The translations under genes and the position numbers were made by a program. From Pohlia nutans (Eukaryota > Streptophyta > Bryopsida > Bryales > Mniaceae), in NCBI GenBank assembly GCA_022496805.1, contig CM040101.1:4218501-4282500 (forward strand): DNA of 64,000 bases, in the 5' to 3' direction. This document shows, piece by piece, positions 42,450 to 53,687 of the stretch (the stretch's first letter is position 1; every line of letters begins with the position of its first letter). The notes beneath the pieces were generated by a model. That model did not search any database. It had not been told where the DNA came from and saw only the letters and a list, made by a program, of their open reading frames with translations.

Positions 42450-45400
42450 CTCCCACTTTGCGTAGAGCCAAAGCCTCTAAGTCCAAATGCTATTACTAAT
42501 CGTTGGTGTCGGTCTCTACAAAGACCCTTTGTGAGCACATCCGCCACCATGTGCTCCGTTGGGCAATACTCCAAATGTATAACTCCCAATTCCAACTTCT
42601 CCCGAATGAAGTGGTATTGCACATCAATGTGCTTCGTGCGTGAATGATGTGTAGGGTTCTTTGCAAGTGAAATGCACCCTTGGTTGTCACACATAATCGT
42701 TGTAGCCTCACCTTGTGTGCAACCCACATCCACCATTAGTTGCCTCAACCAAATGGCCTCCTTCGTGGCATGGCTCGTAGCCATGTACTCGGCCTCCACC
42801 GTTGATGTCGCCGTGGTTTGTTGCCGCTTGCTATTCCACGACACCGCTCCCGATCCGACCTTGAACATGTAGCCCGTTGTCGATCTTCGATCGCTCGTGT
42901 CTCCCGCGTAGTCCGCGTCACAATAGCCGCTCAACACAATGTCTTTGCCTCCAAGACACAACTTCACATCGCTTGTGCCCCTCAAATAACGCATGATCCT
43001 CTTGACCGTCATCCAATGCATCGAGCCCGGTCTCGCCATGTGTTCACTCACCACGCTAATTGGATACGCAAGGTCGGGCCGTGTCGCAATCATCGCATAC
43101 ATCAATGACCCCACCGCTTGCTTGTATGGCACCTCCGCCATCGATTTAGCCTCCATCGCATACTCCTCCTCCGAAAGCTTGACGAGCTTGGAGTTTGCAT
43201 CCAATGGTGTTGCCACGGGCTTACAATCCTCCATCCCGAATCTCTTGAGCACGTCCATCACATACTTGCCTTGACTCATGGTGATAGTGCGTGTAGCCCT
43301 GTCTCGCACAAACTCAACACCAAGACAAAAGTGCAATTCTCCAAGATCACTCATCTCGTACTCTCTCTCAAGCATGCCTTTTAATGCATTCATTAAACTC
43401 ATGAGGCTTGCAAGAATGATCAAATCATCAACATATATGATCACAATCACCACATGTTGCCCCTCTTGCATGAAGTAGAGACTATGATCCGCAATGCTTC
43501 TAGTAAACCCGTGTGCAACCAAGAACGTGTCAATCTTTTGGTACCACGCTCTTGGAGATTGTTTCAACCCATACAATGATTTTTGCAACTTACAAACAAG
43601 GTGCTCATTACCTTGTTGCACAAACCCCTCAGGTTGCACCATGTAGATATCCTCCTCCAAATCGCCATTCAAAAATGCGGTCTTCACATCCATTTGATGC
43701 ATCTCCAAGTCCAAGGCCGCTCCAATGGCAAGAATGCATCGAATGGTGGTGAACTTGGCCACGGGAGCAAATGTCTCGTGAAAGTCCACCCCATGCACTT
43801 GCGCGAACCCCTTGGCTACTAATCTTGCCTTGTGACGCACAACAATACTCGAAACATCCCTCTTTGTCCGAAACACCCATTTGCAACCAATGGGGTTGCG
43901 ATCCTTTGGAATGGGAGTTAATTGCCACGTACCGTTAGCAATTAGAGAGTCGTACTCCTCTTGCATGGCGCGCTCCCACTTGACCGCATCCTCACCTTGC
44001 ATGGCTTCTCGAATGGTCAATGGACCATCCGATAATGCCACATTCGCATGCTCGTCCTCCACTTGAGGGAAGATGTGGTTCTTCCACCATTCTCCAGGTG
44101 GCTTGCGCGATCTCTCGGGGTACCGCCGCTCGCTTGAAGAAACTTGCTCCTCTTGCGTGCCCTTTGCGCCATTCTTGGCCTTTGAGCTCGATGGCGCTTC
44201 AACAACCTCCGTGTCGCCAGCTTCGTCATCACCGTCATCATCACCTACATCAACAACACTAGGAGACTTGGAGGGTGTGTCCACCAAAACGTCTCCACTA
44301 CTCCCACTTGGACCAACCTCCAAAGGAGCCTCCATCGTAGACTCCTCACAAAATGTCACATCACGTGACCGAATGATCTTCCTCGTGTCCACCGACATGA
44401 GTCTATACGCCTTGGTACCTTCACAATACCCAAGAAACACACATTTCAAGGCCTTAGCCTCGAGTTTCGTCCTCCGTTCGTCGGGAACCTTCGCATATGC
44501 AATGCATCCGAAGATGCGCATGTGTGCAACACATGGTTGCCTCCCACTCCACGCTTGCTCCGGCGTCATGCCTTCAACCGCGCTTGTTGGACACCGATTG
44601 CGTGTGTATACCGCATTCACCACCGCTTCCGCCCAAAGGTCCAACTTCAAGTTTTGAGCGTGCAACATGCTCCTCGCCATCTCTACAATAGTGCGATTTG
44701 CGCGCTCCGCAACTCCATTTTGTTGAGGCGTGTACGGGGCCGAAGTTTGGCGTGCGATGCCTTCATTCTTCAAAAGCTCGTCAAATTTCTTGGACATGTA
44801 CTCGCCGCCATTGTCCGACCGAAACACCTTGATCTTCAACTCGGATTGGTTCTCCACCAATGTCTTGAACTCCTTAAACTTCTCAAAGCACTCACTCTTG
44901 GCTTTGATAGGGTAGAGCCATATCTTCCTTGAAAAATCATCGATGAAGGTCACAAAGTACTTGCAACCTCCCATCGATGTGGTCTTCATGGGGCCACACA
45001 CATCCGAATGCACGATCTCCAAAACTTTTGTGGCCCGTGTCGCCCCTTCACCCGCAAATGGCAACCGTTGTTGCTTGCCTTCAATGCAACCTTCACACGT
45101 GAATGTAGAAGCATCCACTTTCAATTGATGAAGGTCCATACCGCTTACCATGCCGCGCAGTGTCTTCACACTCTTGATGTTCAAATGGCCAAGTCGACGA
45201 TGCCACAACGCCAACTTGTCGTCCTTCAAGTTTGAATGCGCCAACGCCGCCGATTCCTTCGAATGCACCTTGGAGAACTTGATGTGGTACAAGCCCTCGT
45301 GTTCTTCAATGATGGCCACCTCATCTCGACTCGGTGACAACACATAACACCCCTTATCACTAAACTCAACCCTCAAGTGCTTTGCCACTAATTGCCTCAC

Positions 45401-46570
45401 CGATAGTAAATTTGCCGTTAATTTGGGAACGTGGAGGACATCTTGGATAGTGATTGTCTTCACACGACCCCTCACCTCGGTGTCTACAACAATTTGGCCC
45501 TTGCCAACGGCCTCAAGCACCGTATCATCTCCCAAAATCACTCTCCTTGGATTAATGAGAGCATACGAATGAAAACAAGTTTTATGTGGTGACATGTGGC
45601 TTGTAGCCCCCGAATCAACAATCCAATCACTCGTACTACCATTGCACGATACATTGCTTGCCATGTTTGCATACTCATCACCAACCTCAATCCAATCACT
45701 CATGCTTGCATCACCCTCGATACCATTACTCATGCTTGCATCACCCTCGATGCCATCGCTCATGCTTGCCTCATATCTAGCCGTAAATGCGTACTCATCA
45801 TCGTCACGAGTTTTAGTGTTGTTTGCACTCTCCCCTTTCTCATCCCTCTTGCGTTTGAAGCAAAATTTGGCAATGTGGCCCTTCTTACCACAATAGAAGC
45901 ACACCTTGTCGCTTGAGCTCCCACCGCCTCCATTCTTGAATTGCTTCGCCACGAGTGCCGCTCCATCTTCTCGAGACTCGTTCTCCTTTCGCCGCGAAAG
46001 CTCGTGCAACAACCGTGAGGTCACATAGTCCAATGTGAGCTCCGTAATGGGTCTTGACTCCATCGCCACGATGAGGTACTCGTATGATGATGGAAGGCTC
46101 TCCAAAAGTGTCATCACGATGTCACCATCCGTAACCGACACGTCGCAACCGTTGAGTTGATCCGCGAGAGCTTTGACCTTGTTGATGTGCGCCAACATGT
46201 CATCTTCTTCGCCCATCTTGATGGTGAAGAACTTGCGCCTCAAAAACAAAATGTTGGCCAATGTTTTCGCTTCGTGAATGTTGCAAAGCTTGGACCATGC
46301 TTCCGCGGGTGTCTTGCACGAACGAATGTGCGCAAGTTGCGAATCCGCGAGGTTGAGTGCCAAAATGGCAAATGCCTTCTTCTCCCTCCTCGTGTACGCT
46401 TGCATGATCCTAGGATCCGTAGAAGAGAAAGGAGGTTCCTCACTACCCTCGACAATCTCCCACAACTCCTTCTCGGCCATCACCATCTCCATTTTGAATT
46501 TCCACAAGTGGAAATTCACCCCATCGAACTTGTCCACGACCTTGGGACCCTCACCCTCAAAAGATGCCAT
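42425..46570 (-). CDS. copia gag-pol polyprotein
   Basis: One open frame of about 1381 codons from MASFEGEG (a second ATG 3 codons upstream, at 46579, would start it at MRIM). Order of domains, counted from the upstream ATG: Gag with a CCHC zinc knuckle (CFYCGKKGHIAKFC, 227-240), an acidic linker with 2.5 tandem copies of DASMSDGIEG, aspartic protease (VDSGATSHMS, 321-330), integrase zinc motif (WHRRLGHL; CEGC 495-498), integrase Asp526/Asp589/Glu625 with 35-residue spacing, reverse transcriptase (about 890-1130, YVDD at 1050-1053), and RNase H (YCDADYAGDTSDRRSTTGY). The protease-integrase-RT-RNase H order is that of Ty1/copia. No frameshift or stop is seen. The C-terminal residues are encoded within the 3' LTR, so the polypurine tract is itself coding. 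Confidence 0.95.
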   Translation of the reverse strand: MASFEGEGPKVVDKFDGVNFHLWKFKMEMVMAEKELWEIVEGSEEPPFSSTDPRIMQAYTRREKKAFAILALNLADSQLAHIRSCKTPAEAWSKLCNIHEAKTLANILFLRRKFFTIKMGEEDDMLAHINKVKALADQLNGCDVSVTDGDIVMTLLESLPSSYEYLIVAMESRPITELTLDYVTSRLLHELSRRKENESREDGAALVAKQFKNGGGGSSSDKVCFYCGKKGHIAKFCFKRKRDEKGESANNTKTRDDDEYAFTARYEASMSDGIEGDASMSNGIEGDASMSDWIEVGDEYANMASNVSCNGSTSDWIVDSGATSHMSPHKTCFHSYALINPRRVILGDDTVLEAVGKGQIVVDTEVRGRVKTITIQDVLHVPKLTANLLSVRQLVAKHLRVEFSDKGCYVLSPSRDEVAIIEEHEGLYHIKFSKVHSKESAALAHSNLKDDKLALWHRRLGHLNIKSVKTLRGMVSGMDLHQLKVDASTFTCEGCIEGKQQRLPFAGEGATRATKVLEIVHSDVCGPMKTTSMGGCKYFVTFIDDFSRKIWLYPIKAKSECFEKFKEFKTLVENQSELKIKVFRSDNGGEYMSKKFDELLKNEGIARQTSAPYTPQQNGVAERANRTIVEMARSMLHAQNLKLDLWAEAVVNAVYTRNRCPTSAVEGMTPEQAWSGRQPCVAHMRIFGCIAYAKVPDERRTKLEAKALKCVFLGYCEGTKAYRLMSVDTRKIIRSRDVTFCEESTMEAPLEVGPSGSSGDVLVDTPSKSPSVVDVGDDDGDDEAGDTEVVEAPSSSKAKNGAKGTQEEQVSSSERRYPERSRKPPGEWWKNHIFPQVEDEHANVALSDGPLTIREAMQGEDAVKWERAMQEEYDSLIANGTWQLTPIPKDRNPIGCKWVFRTKRDVSSIVVRHKARLVAKGFAQVHGVDFHETFAPVAKFTTIRCILAIGAALDLEMHQMDVKTAFLNGDLEEDIYMVQPEGFVQQGNEHLVCKLQKSLYGLKQSPRAWYQKIDTFLVAHGFTRSIADHSLYFMQEGQHVVIVIIYVDDLIILASLMSLMNALKGMLEREYEMSDLGELHFCLGVEFVRDRATRTITMSQGKYVMDVLKRFGMEDCKPVATPLDANSKLVKLSEEEYAMEAKSMAEVPYKQAVGSLMYAMIATRPDLAYPISVVSEHMARPGSMHWMTVKRIMRYLRGTSDVKLCLGGKDIVLSGYCDADYAGDTSDRRSTTGYMFKVGSGAVSWNSKRQQTTATSTVEAEYMATSHATKEAIWLRQLMVDVGCTQGEATTIMCDNQGCISLAKNPTHHSRTKHIDVQYHFIREKLELGVIHLEYCPTEHMVADVLTKGLCRDRHQRLVIAFGLRGFGSTQSGSIEVIDAT

Positions 46571-46579
46571 GATCCTCAC

Positions 46580-47401
46580 TTACGTATGCCTCCCCACACA
46601 AATGAAACCTCAAACTCAAACACACAACTTTGTTTTTGTGATTTTTTTTTTTTTTTTTTGCTTTGATATTGCACCTTTGTGCACCCAATGGGTTTAAAAC
46701 AACCCCAAACACTAGATCAGCACTTTTGTGCTCCACACACGCCTCCCAACACTCAAATGTGAGAACCCTCACCCAAAAATGCAAAGAGGCTCACCAAAAC
46801 CCCTCAAATCACTCAATGGAGCTCAAAACAACTCCAAATGCTTCAATACGACGCCTTAGTGTCCCCAAACACTCAATGCACGTCAATGACACCTTTGTGT
46901 CCTTCAAGAGCACTCACTCAATGCACATGAACTCACACAAGTCCCTCAAAACCCCAATCGCATTGAAATTGCTCAAAACCGCACCTTTGTGCACAAACTA
47001 GCTCCAAATGAAAATTTGAGCACCCCAAGAGCATGAAACACATGCAACACCTCAAAGCAAGTGCCTAATCACTAGGATCAGATGGTAGACCCTCCACGAG
47101 AGTCTTCACACCTCACAAATCACTTGCATTTACTCAAATGCTCACAATTGAACCAAACGAAGCTCCACTCGCAACGAAGAGATAGAAGAAAGAAAAGAAG
47201 GAGATCAAGGGAAGAAATTGACCAAAGAGAGTGCTCCAACATGTAACTTCAGCCCATGCACACCTCCAAGAAACACCAACGCTTCAACAAGCTCCAAAAC
47301 CTCCAACAATGCTCCAAAACCGCCCGTTGCGCACCGACCTCAAAATACTTGCACAAATGCAATCTAATACTCATGAAACACACATGAGTGGGCCCATAAC
47401 C
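46580..47401 (-). other. Leader of the copia element
   Basis: Non-coding on the sense (minus) strand, between the 5' LTR and gag-pol. The plus strand shows degenerate short repeats (CACCTTTGTGCA, CCAAACACTCAATG-like). A primer-binding site should abut the 5' LTR at 47401 (minus strand GGTTATGGGCCCAC...), but I cannot match it to a tRNA with confidence. Confidence 0.6.
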
Positions 47402-47659
47402 TATTGAAGGTAGAGAAGATTGCACAAGGCACACACACAAACACAAGGAATGCGTAGAAAGAGATGATCTTTACTCAAAGGCCTTCCACCTTAAGTAGTG
47501 TACACTAGGAGGTCACCATGGACAAACCATATGGGATAACTCATCACAAGGACACTCTAGAGATCAGCCCATGCCTAACCCCTCCTCCCACACACCATTA
47601 TTTAGCACCCGTACGTCTTTGGCTTCTAGCAATACTACGTTGCATCAATTACCTCAATA
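47402..47659 (-). repeat. 5' LTR of the copia element
   Basis: 258 bp; begins TATTGAAGGT and ends ACCTCAATA on the plus strand. Followed by the target duplication TTGTT at 47660-47664. Confidence 0.93.
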
Positions 47660-48843
47660 TTGTTTATAAAAAGTTTCGATAGGCGGAGTTTAACTTGGAT
47701 TGGCATGATTCAAACTGGGTTTGAAAGCATACTTGATTTTCTATTGAAAAATAATTATAATTTAATCAATTTTTTTATTTTATCTTCATACCGGTATCAG
47801 GCAGCTCATCAAAGGGGGCATCAACCAAAAAATGGTCTGTTGAAGCATTACGGATCAAATTGAGTTTAAAATCAAACTTTCTTTGAACTCAATTTGAGCA
47901 AGTTTTTTAAAAATAAAATTGTAGAAGCTTTTAATTGCTTGCTACAACATTCCCACCATAAAAATTGACTTCATTCAATTCTAAAGTTAAGCACTTTCCA
48001 ATTTAGTTTTTAAAAGTGTTGCTAAGTTCATACACTTGAATGAGCTAATGTTGAACTTAGCAACAAGTGCTAAGTGTTGCTAAGTTCATTCAAGTGTTGA
48101 ACTTAGCTCTTGTTTTCTTGACTAGCTCTTGTAGCAAGCTCGATTTGTCATTGGTGTGGGGTAATTTTGATGATCGGCATTGTTGGAATTAAAGAAGACT
48201 TACGTAGCTTTTTTATGAAAAAAGATCAACAAAATCGCATAATTTTTGAGAAAATGCCACCGTTGAGAAGATTGATGGAACTTGTTTGGGGTATTTTGTA
48301 CACATGTTGAAATCGGATTGTTAAAAAATGCTCCAAAAATTCTGAAATTTTTATTGTGAGTAGAAATCATCAATTTAAACATGTGCAAAAAAATTCAAGT
48401 AATTTGGAGGTGTGAGGAGGAAGATACGAGGGTTTGAAGTGACACCTAGATACCCTCCGTGCAACTCAAAAAAATCACCAAAAATCGCTCACTTGAAGAA
48501 TTTCCGATCAAGAAGTACCTACAGATTTGGCTCTCAAAAAGAGCCAGGGTCTCTTTGTTGCTCATCCTACAATTACAAGCCCAAGAACCCGAATTTCCTC
48601 ACTTTCTAGTTCCAAAAGCCGCGTGGGGGCCTTACGGTCCTTTAGGGGTTAACTTTGTATGGTTAGAAAAAAAATCTTTAAAAATATTTTGTAGAATATG
48701 ACATCTATTGAAACAAAAAAATTCAAAAATTATATATTATTTGCTATGTGGGTATGGTATGCATCCATATAGAGGTTTTGTATTTCAGGCCACTGTAATG
48801 ATGAAAATCCATAGATTGCCTGCACTTAGCAACATCAAGGAAC

Positions 48844-49257
48844 CTCGGGGAGTGCACTTAAAATTAAGACTAGGAATCACGTGAGTGCGTACTTTTGACC
48901 CCCCTATGTATGTACTAAAAATTCATCTAAAAATTGTAAAAAAATTATGAAGTTGTTAAACACAATCTAAAGTTCTTGTTGTGTAAATTTCAAAAAATAA
49001 TCACTTGTAAATATTTTTAAATTGATTTTTGAAGCAAAAAACAACACATTTTAGTTCAAACTTCTATCATTTTTTTTATAATATTTTAGAAACTTTTAGT
49101 CCTGAAATTTATACCAAATGACAGATATATACATAATGATTTGGCAGCTAAAAAATCTTAATTTGAAAACTATTTTAAGGCCAAGTATTGTAGGGGGTAT
49201 GCTATTAAAACGCTCTCACGTGTATTCCTAATCTTAACTTTAAGTGCACTCCCCGGG
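48844..49257. mobile_element. MITE with 8-bp target duplication (hAT-like), 414 bp
   Basis: Ends CTCGGGGAGTGCACTTAAA and, inverted, CCCGGGGAGTGCACTTAAA; pairing goes on through TTAAGA(C/T)TAGGAAT and CACGTGAG. CAAGGAAC flanks both sides (48836-48843 and 49258-49265). An 8-bp duplication fits the hAT superfamily. Non-coding, A+T-rich interior. Confidence 0.8.
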
Positions 49258-49589
49258 CAAGGAACATTGTGTTTAGAAAAAAATTGTTATGATTTTTGAA
49301 TTTATCACACATAAGTCCCTCCAACTTCCTTTCCTCTCACAAAGGGTCTAAGAGGCTCATTTAATTAAATCGTACCAAATATTTAAGTTTCTTCTACTAT
49401 CATAAAAGATATTGATAGAATAACCACTAGTAAAAACACAATAATGATCAAGCTTGAAAGCCAATAACTGACCATAAAGATGTATATATATATTACTATA
49501 CATATAAAGTAATGAAAAACTTATATTTTGGTCTTTTTTTTAAAAGTTTGGTCCCCTTTAGGAGTCATCATATATGTTTATTATAGGTA

Positions 49590-49850
49590 GGTCAAACAGA
49601 CACTTTATTCATGTCGACCTTGAAAGAGAATCGGAATTCCTATCTATCTACACTAAATAGGGATATGAGGGAGACTAAAAAATTAGAGGGACTTACCTTA
49701 CAAAAATCACCTCGTGGTGAAATAAATTATTGTGGGGCAGAAAAAATGATATAAATTTGTAATTGAGTGAGTATTTGTGTCAAAAGCAAATAAATAAATT
49801 ATTGTGCTTTTGTACAATAATGGCAAATATAATTATATAGTGTGAAATGT
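49590..49850. repeat. Two dispersed repeats side by side
   Basis: 49590-49656 is the 3' part of the repeat at 6356-6483 (CAGACACTTTATTCA to CTATCTATCTA). 49657-49850 is the inverted partner of 3707-3890. The junction lies at the end of the TATCTATCT tail, so one inserted next to the other. Confidence 0.6.
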
Positions 49851-49859
49851 TGATAAATT

Positions 49860-50830
49860 AGCATAGGTCCCCTAATACTCCTATTCAATGTATTTATCTA
49901 TTTATGATATTTTACTTTATTCCTTTTAGGAATTTTTTTATTGTTTAATAATAACTAAACTATCCAATGAATATCCAATTTTCAATTTAGAGTCTAAATT
50001 TGGAAATTTGGGAAAAAAAAGTGAAAATATTGGCTAGAATAAATTGTGATGTTGTTTGGGAGAAGTTCTTGGGCACTTTCAAAATAAACACATGTAGATT
50101 GATCAACAAGACAAGACTGCTTTCCAAAAACGATTCTTATTTAAGTATAATCTTATCATTCACTAATGGTAGTGTTATAAATAGAGAAGCCCAAATCTTT
50201 AAGAAACCGTTTTTTTCAAAAAAGAATATTTTATATAGTTAAAAGAGAATCTTAGAGAATATCCACATAGTTTAGTGTTTGTTGAAAAATATTTGGACAA
50301 AAAAATAAAAATCTGGCATGACTAGTAGACCTTGATAGCCGGGTATGGTATGTAGTTTTTGAGTCACCTTCATTATTCTGTGGATGAAGTTGCGAGTTTT
50401 TAGAAATAAATTCTAAAGGTAAAGTATATGAATTTGAACAAAAGCAACTAGAGTTATTTATCTTTTCTCTCTTTATCATCTACTAAAACATTTATTATTA
50501 TAAAAGTGAAGGCAAAATTTTAAGGTGTAAAAATAAAAACCAACTTTCAATTACCAATATTAGTAAGTCATAGTGCTTCATTTTTCTAAATATAATCTTT
50601 TTTTCTTGTCTTAAGATATATCTAAATATTACAAAGTTGAATGTAAGCGTGAGTCTACTAGTATTACAAGGAGATAACTTAAGTTAAATTGTGTAAAACT
50701 CTAGGTTTTTAATGGAATGTATAGAACATTGATATTATCATTGTATACAACTTCCTTTTCATTATATTTGATCATTTCATTATGTTGTATGCAAATCTCA
50801 ATGTTTGTTGATGTATAGGTTATATTTCAC
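49860..50830. other. A+T-rich DNA upstream of the proline-rich protein gene
   Basis: No gene or clear repeat seen. Likely includes the promoter of the next gene, but no element can be named with confidence. Confidence 0.4.
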
Positions 50831-50838
50831 AAACTACC

Positions 50839-51270
50839 ATGGCTTCCATGAATTTTATTTCAATTCTACTCATAGTACTTTTATCTTTCATATATATTAT
50901 CAAAGTTGATTCTCAAAGACCTCCATTTCCACAATTTCCTCCCTTTCCGCCTAGACCTGAACGACCGGAACGACCTCCATTTCCACCGTTCCTGCCACGG
51001 CCTCCTAGACCTGAACGACCTCCATTTCCACCGTTCCCGCCACGACCTCTAAGACCCGAACGACCTCCAAGACCTCCATTTCCATTTCCAAGATGACCAC
51101 AAAGTTCAACAACCCCACCACCACCTCCTGTTGATTCAACACTATCACCATCTGTTGATTCTACACCAACACCACTTGTAGACTCTACACCAACACCACC
51201 TATTGACTCTACTAGACCAGTACTAACACCACCAAATGAGTCTAACGGACCATCGTCATCAAAGCGTTAA
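50839..51270 (+). pseudogene. Secreted proline-rich protein, reading frame broken by one TGA
   Basis: ATG at 50839 gives a clear signal peptide (MASMNFISILLIVLLSFIYI, cleavage near KVDS/Q), then tandem Pro-rich repeats of the type PPFPPFPPRPxRPER. The frame stops at TGA (51094-51096) after 85 codons, yet the same frame goes on without another stop to TAA at 51268-51270: a Ser/Thr/Pro-rich tail with repeats of VDSTPTP. The whole would be about 143 residues, like a small cell-wall proline-rich protein. A CGA (Arg) to TGA change is the simplest cause. It could also be a genuine short protein, with the tail a relic. Confidence 0.65.
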
Positions 51271-51279
51271 ATGAAGTTT

Positions 51280-53600
51280 ACATAGCGTCTTCAACTATGT
51301 AAGTTTTTTTGTTTTTTCTTAGATGTTTTGAATATGACTTATTTTAAAAATATCCCGGTTGTTTGTATTCGGAGGAATTCTCAATGTTCATAGAGTTAAT
51401 TCCATTTTAAAATAAATATGGTTAATTCGTATTAACTACATTATAATCAATTTATTATTTATATAAATAAATACATGAGTTATACATGCCAATGGAAAAC
51501 TTCACTCTAAGTGAATTCTTGCAATGGCTTGTTTAATAGTACTATATCCAACAATGTTTTTGCTCACACCTCTTCTAAAGACATAATTTTTTTCTTTTTT
51601 CTTTTTTCTTTGCAACAATTTCTTTTGTAATTTATGCCAATCTCAAAAATAATTGGAGTTGTTATTATTTTGCAAAAATGACAATAATTAATTATTTATT
51701 TCCAAGCTAAAATAAAATATGAAAAAAACTAGGATCAAAGATATTGTTTTTCTATTTTTTTCCCTCTATTTTAATGATACAAATTCCTAATGTGCATCAA
51801 CCTTTGGAAAAAGATAATAGATGCTATAATTTTTTGCAATGATGTAAATAATTCATAATATTTAAAGAGGAAGAAAAAATAAAGCAACTCCAGGGATTGA
51901 ATTCTTCTTCTTCTCATCTTCTTTTCACAAAAGTAGTCTTGGAAAGATATAAAAATTATTCTTCTTTTCACAAAGGAAAAAATAGTTTATTATTTTATTT
52001 ATAAAAAAAAACCGTAGAGAATTCTTCAATTACTATGAAATAAACTCTTCATTTATTTCATACCAATCTTAACCTGGAATGCTGACAGAGTGACACTAAG
52101 TGTCTTATGCATGAAGAAAAAGGAGCAGAAAGTGCTTTGGGAATGATTTTTCACCAAATCTTCATTTATTTTGTGAATGAAGTGTGTAGTTGGTATCTAT
52201 ATTGATAGTTTTTGCATGTACAAGGTGTCAATATTGGGTCTCAATATTTTAAGTTATAAGGATCTTTTTACCAAAACTCAATTTAAACCATTAAAATGAT
52301 GTGTTTTGAATTTGATCATAACTAGCAAGATAGATAGATAGAAACTCCGGACCTCTTTCGAGGCTAGCGTGAATAAAGTGTCTGTTCGTCTTGATAATGA
52401 GCCAGTGTCCACCGGACAAAGGGCCATTGGTACAAGACTACTCTCCCCTTCCGAGAATAGACATATAACTAGCACTATAAAGTTTACCAAATTTAGTATT
52501 TACTTTGATTTAAAAAAAAGATAAAGTATTTTAAAATTTTATTACGGTCACAAGTTGAATACCCATTCATAACATTCAGTAGTCTTCGTTGAGGCTGCCT
52601 TTTGATTTCGTGTTTGGGTTCATCCAACTTCATCTAAAGCACATCCTCCCTTTTTCAGTGGCTGCTCTGGCCCACATGACCTCCTGATCAGCCTTTCTTC
52701 AGTTCATTGGAACAACAAACAAAGCAAATAATTAACTTTAGTGGATGTACATATAAAAGGTGGCCCATTGATTCTATTTTGTATGTCACCCATAATATTA
52801 AAACCAATGTAGGTTCCTCACTAGTTCCTACCAATGCTAGTTAATATTAAAACCAAAGCAGGTTCCTCATGCATGAATTAAGTTAAGTTAAATACTAGCA
52901 TGCCATTTAAATCAAGGTTGTTAGTAGTGAGCGTTGAGTTGCTTTCTAAATCAAACAATTATTGATTCAACAAGGTATTGTAGTCTGCATCAGATTCTGA
53001 CATGCCATTTAACCAACTCCTAATTACTTGCTCTTGCTTAATGCCACGTGCCCCTATAGCTACTGATGGGATGTGGAATATCCCACATCATTTCATTGGG
53101 AGGATGAAATGATGTGGAATATTCTACATCATTCCATTCAGGGGAGGGCACAACCTCAAAGACTATTAAATGTTAAGTTACCATGAGATGATTAGTTTTG
53201 CTAATTTTACAATCACGGTAAAAAAATTTCACCATAATGATCTTCATTTTGATTTACATCCATGGTAGAAAATTTGGCGTAATTGAATACATATTGTAAT
53301 TGATATGAATTTCCTTAGCATTCACTTAAAAATTTATAATAATTACAATTTTTCACCAAAATATATGGATACTTTTTGACATGTAGTGTACACATGCCTT
53401 CATTTACTAAAATTATAATATTGAATTTTAATGTTAATTACGGTACCAAAATAAATTGTGGAATGTGATGCTAATTCCGTGGTAATTCCATGGTAATAGG
53501 TCCATCCTTTAGGGTTAAAAACAAATCGAAGTTGTTTTCCTCAATCAATGACAAAAATAACACGTTATTTCCAAAGAAGAAGAAAACAAAAATCTCGCTG
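51280..53600. other. A+T-rich intergenic DNA
   Basis: No gene seen. Holds a dispersed repeat (52325-52458) and short inverted repeats of the phrase GATGTGGAATAT near 53070-53140. Confidence 0.5.
52325..52458 (-). repeat. Dispersed repeat ending in TCTATCTATCT, copy 3 (inverted)
   Basis: Reverse complement of the 6356-6483 copy: AGATAGATAGAAACTCCGGA, CACCGGACAAAGG, CTCTCCCCTTCCG are shared. Confidence 0.7.
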
Positions 53601-53615
53601 GGGAACACGGGCCTC

Positions 53616-53687
53616 GGGAACATCGTCGGGAACATCGTCGGGAACATCGTCGGGAACATCGTTGGGAACATCGTTGGGAACATCGTC
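53616..53687. repeat. 12-bp tandem repeat upstream of TL29, 6 copies
   Basis: Six head-to-tail copies of GGGAACATCGT(C/T), followed by the hairpin TCACTCTC-N9-GAGAGTGA (53686-53710). It lies 70 bp upstream of the TL29 start codon, so in the promoter or 5' leader. Open frames through it are artefacts of the repeat. Confidence 0.9.

Larger units (their letters stand above)
42192..47659 (-). mobile_element. Complete Ty1/copia LTR retrotransposon, 5.47 kb
   Basis: Two 258-bp LTRs (42192-42449 and 47402-47659) appear identical by eye, begin TATTGAAGGT and end ACCTCAATA on the plus strand, and are bracketed by TTGTT. The element reads on the minus strand: 5' LTR at 47.4-47.66 kb, a leader of about 820 bp, one gag-pol frame, then a polypurine tract AAAGTGGGAG directly before the 3' LTR. 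Identical LTRs and an open frame indicate a recent insertion. It landed in a decayed family P TTAA-type element (flanks 41.9-42.19 and 47.66-47.87 kb align to 18.09-18.5 kb). Confidence 0.95.

Noticed and set aside
42672..46697. Many plus-strand frames across the copia element
   Set aside because: They are antisense shadows of the gag-pol frame.
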